A DNA stretch of 5,702 bases, from contig CAJGCI010000120.1 of the NCBI GenBank assembly GCA_904501855.1, positions 1-5,702 on the forward strand. The letters are read 5' to 3'. Below are positions 4,648 through 5,702 of the stretch, piece after piece; positions within the stretch are counted from its first letter, which is position 1, and each line of letters starts with the position of its first letter. The notes under the pieces were generated by a model that saw only the letters and a list, made by a program, of their open reading frames with translations, was not told the DNA's origin and searched no databases. This stretch comes from Oscillospiraceae bacterium. Lineage in GTDB: Bacteria > Bacillota > Clostridia > Oscillospirales > Oscillospiraceae. A program made the position numbers and the translations under genes.

Positions 4648-5702
4648 TCAGGCGCCGATCTTTTCGGCGACTTTCCGGCCCATCTCCTTGCATCCGAGGA
4701 GCTGTTCGCCCTCGTGCAGGATATCCTGGCAGCGCCATCCGTCCTTCAGAACGTCGGCGACCGCCTGCTCGATGGCGTCGGCCTCCTGGTCCATGTCCAG
4801 ACTGTAGCGAAGCATCATGGCAGCGGAAAGGATGGTGCCGATGGGGTTGGCATCGTTGAGCCCGGCGTGCTTCGGAGCACTGCCGTGGATGGGCTCATAC
4901 AGGCCGTGATTTCCCTCGCCCAGACTGGAGGAGGGGATCATGCCGATGGAACCGGTGATCTGACTGGCTTCGTCGGAGAGGATGTCCCCGAAGAGGTTCT
5001 CCGTCAGGATCACGTCGAACTGTCCCGGATGCTTGATGATCTGCATGGAGCAGTTATCCACATACATGTGGTTCAGTTCCACTTCCGGATATTCCTTGGC
5101 GATCTCTTCCACGGTCTTTCTCCACAGACGGGAGGTGTCCAGTACGTTTGCCTTGTCCACGGACGTGACTTTCTTGCGGCGTTTCATGGCCATGTCGAAT
5201 GCCACGCGTGCAATGCGGCGGATCTCATGCTCGGAGTAACCCATGACATCGGAGGCATACAGTTCGCCGTCCCTCTCCACGGTCTTGTGCTCGCCGAAAT
5301 AGGCGCCGCCGATGAGTTCACGGACGATGACGAAATCGATGCCTTCGGATGCAATGTCCTCACGGAGGGGGCAGTCACAGGCCAGTTCCGGGAAGATCTT
5401 GATGGGACGGACGTTCGCATAGAGGCCCATGCCGTTGCGCAGGTTCAGAAGTCCGCGCTCGGGACGGTTCTCGGGAGGCTGGGCGTCCCATTTCGGTCCG
5501 CCGATGGCGCCCATCAGAGCGGCATCCGCTTCCTTGCAGGCTTTCAGGCTCTCAGCGGGAAGGGGAACGCCGAAACGGTCGATGGCGTCGCCGCCAACGG
5601 GGGCTTCCACATAATGAAACGTATGGCCGAACTTCTTTTCCACCGCGTCCAGGACATCCAGAGCAGCTCTGACGATCTCAGGGCTGATGCCGTCTCCGCG
5701 GA
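4648..5702 (-). CDS. leuB: 3-isopropylmalate dehydrogenase, 5'-truncated by window edge
   Basis: Third enzyme of leucine synthesis: NAD-dependent oxidative decarboxylation of 3-isopropylmalate to 2-oxoisocaproate, in the cytoplasm. About 350 residues are visible; only some 7-10 N-terminal residues are missing off the right edge. The reading frame runs past the GTG at 5641-5643, and GDGISPEIV is seen at the visible N-terminus (family consensus GDGIGPE), so that GTG is internal. The specificity segment RPERGLLNLRNGMGLYANVRP carries the Glu and paired Leu typical of LeuB and the substrate-binding arginines. ELIGGAYFGE contains the catalytic Tyr, TSVDKANVLD the catalytic Lys, DNCSMQ and GDILSDEAS the metal-binding Asps. 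EPIHGSAPKHAG followed by NDANP forms the NAD site. These residues separate it from isocitrate and tartrate dehydrogenases. It appears to be the last gene of its transcript, and leuC/leuD are plausible upstream neighbours beyond the window. Confidence 0.97.
   Translation of the reverse strand, partial: RGDGISPEIVRAALDVLDAVEKKFGHTFHYVEAPVGGDAIDRFGVPLPAESLKACKEADAALMGAIGGPKWDAQPPENRPERGLLNLRNGMGLYANVRPIKIFPELACDCPLREDIASEGIDFVIVRELIGGAYFGEHKTVERDGELYASDVMGYSEHEIRRIARVAFDMAMKRRKKVTSVDKANVLDTSRLWRKTVEEIAKEYPEVELNHMYVDNCSMQIIKHPGQFDVILTENLFGDILSDEASQITGSIGMIPSSSLGEGNHGLYEPIHGSAPKHAGLNDANPIGTILSAAMMLRYSLDMDQEADAIEQAVADVLKDGWRCQDILHEGEQLLGCKEMGRKVAEKIGA

Overview
This is a GC-rich chromosomal window (roughly 55% GC) that looks like a Firmicutes genome, probably a Clostridia-like anaerobe. 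The pointers are a secreted protein with three C-terminal S-layer homology domains, strong purine-rich Shine-Dalgarno sites, near-consensus sigma-A promoters (TTTACA-16-TATAAT and TTGAGA-17-TATAAT), compact spacing and strong hairpin/T-run terminators. The lineage is an inference from these traits; no marker gene here fixes it.

Layout, left to right: (1) the 3' part of an acylphosphatase gene (+), with a terminator, facing (2) a 531-residue secreted SGNH/GDSL-type hydrolase carrying three SLH domains (-). (3) A 175-bp divergent intergenic region holds the promoter of (4) a tRNA-Ala(CGC) gene (+), which ends in its own hairpin terminator. (5) A two-gene operon (+) follows, with a clear promoter: an Ldh_2-family NAD(P)-dependent 2-hydroxyacid-type dehydrogenase and an isochorismatase-like cysteine hydrolase whose start lies at or within the end of the first gene. 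(6) A bidirectional terminator separates this operon from (7) a single-gene unit (-) for an unrecognised 146-residue cytoplasmic protein. (8) After a gene-free 183-bp gap holding a terminator comes leuB (-), 3-isopropylmalate dehydrogenase, cut by the right edge of the window.

Most of the window is housekeeping: acylphosphate hydrolysis, translation and leucine synthesis. The less ordinary parts are the cell-surface SGNH-SLH hydrolase, whose usual DxxH aspartate is missing, and the dehydrogenase/cysteine-hydrolase pair. The latter looks like a small catabolic module with an unassigned substrate; its dehydrogenase lacks the histidine usually found in the family's second conserved active-site motif. 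I see no mobile element, CRISPR array, prophage or clear defence system. I did not find a convincing wholly new system, and the dehydrogenase/hydrolase pair is the best candidate for undescribed biochemistry.
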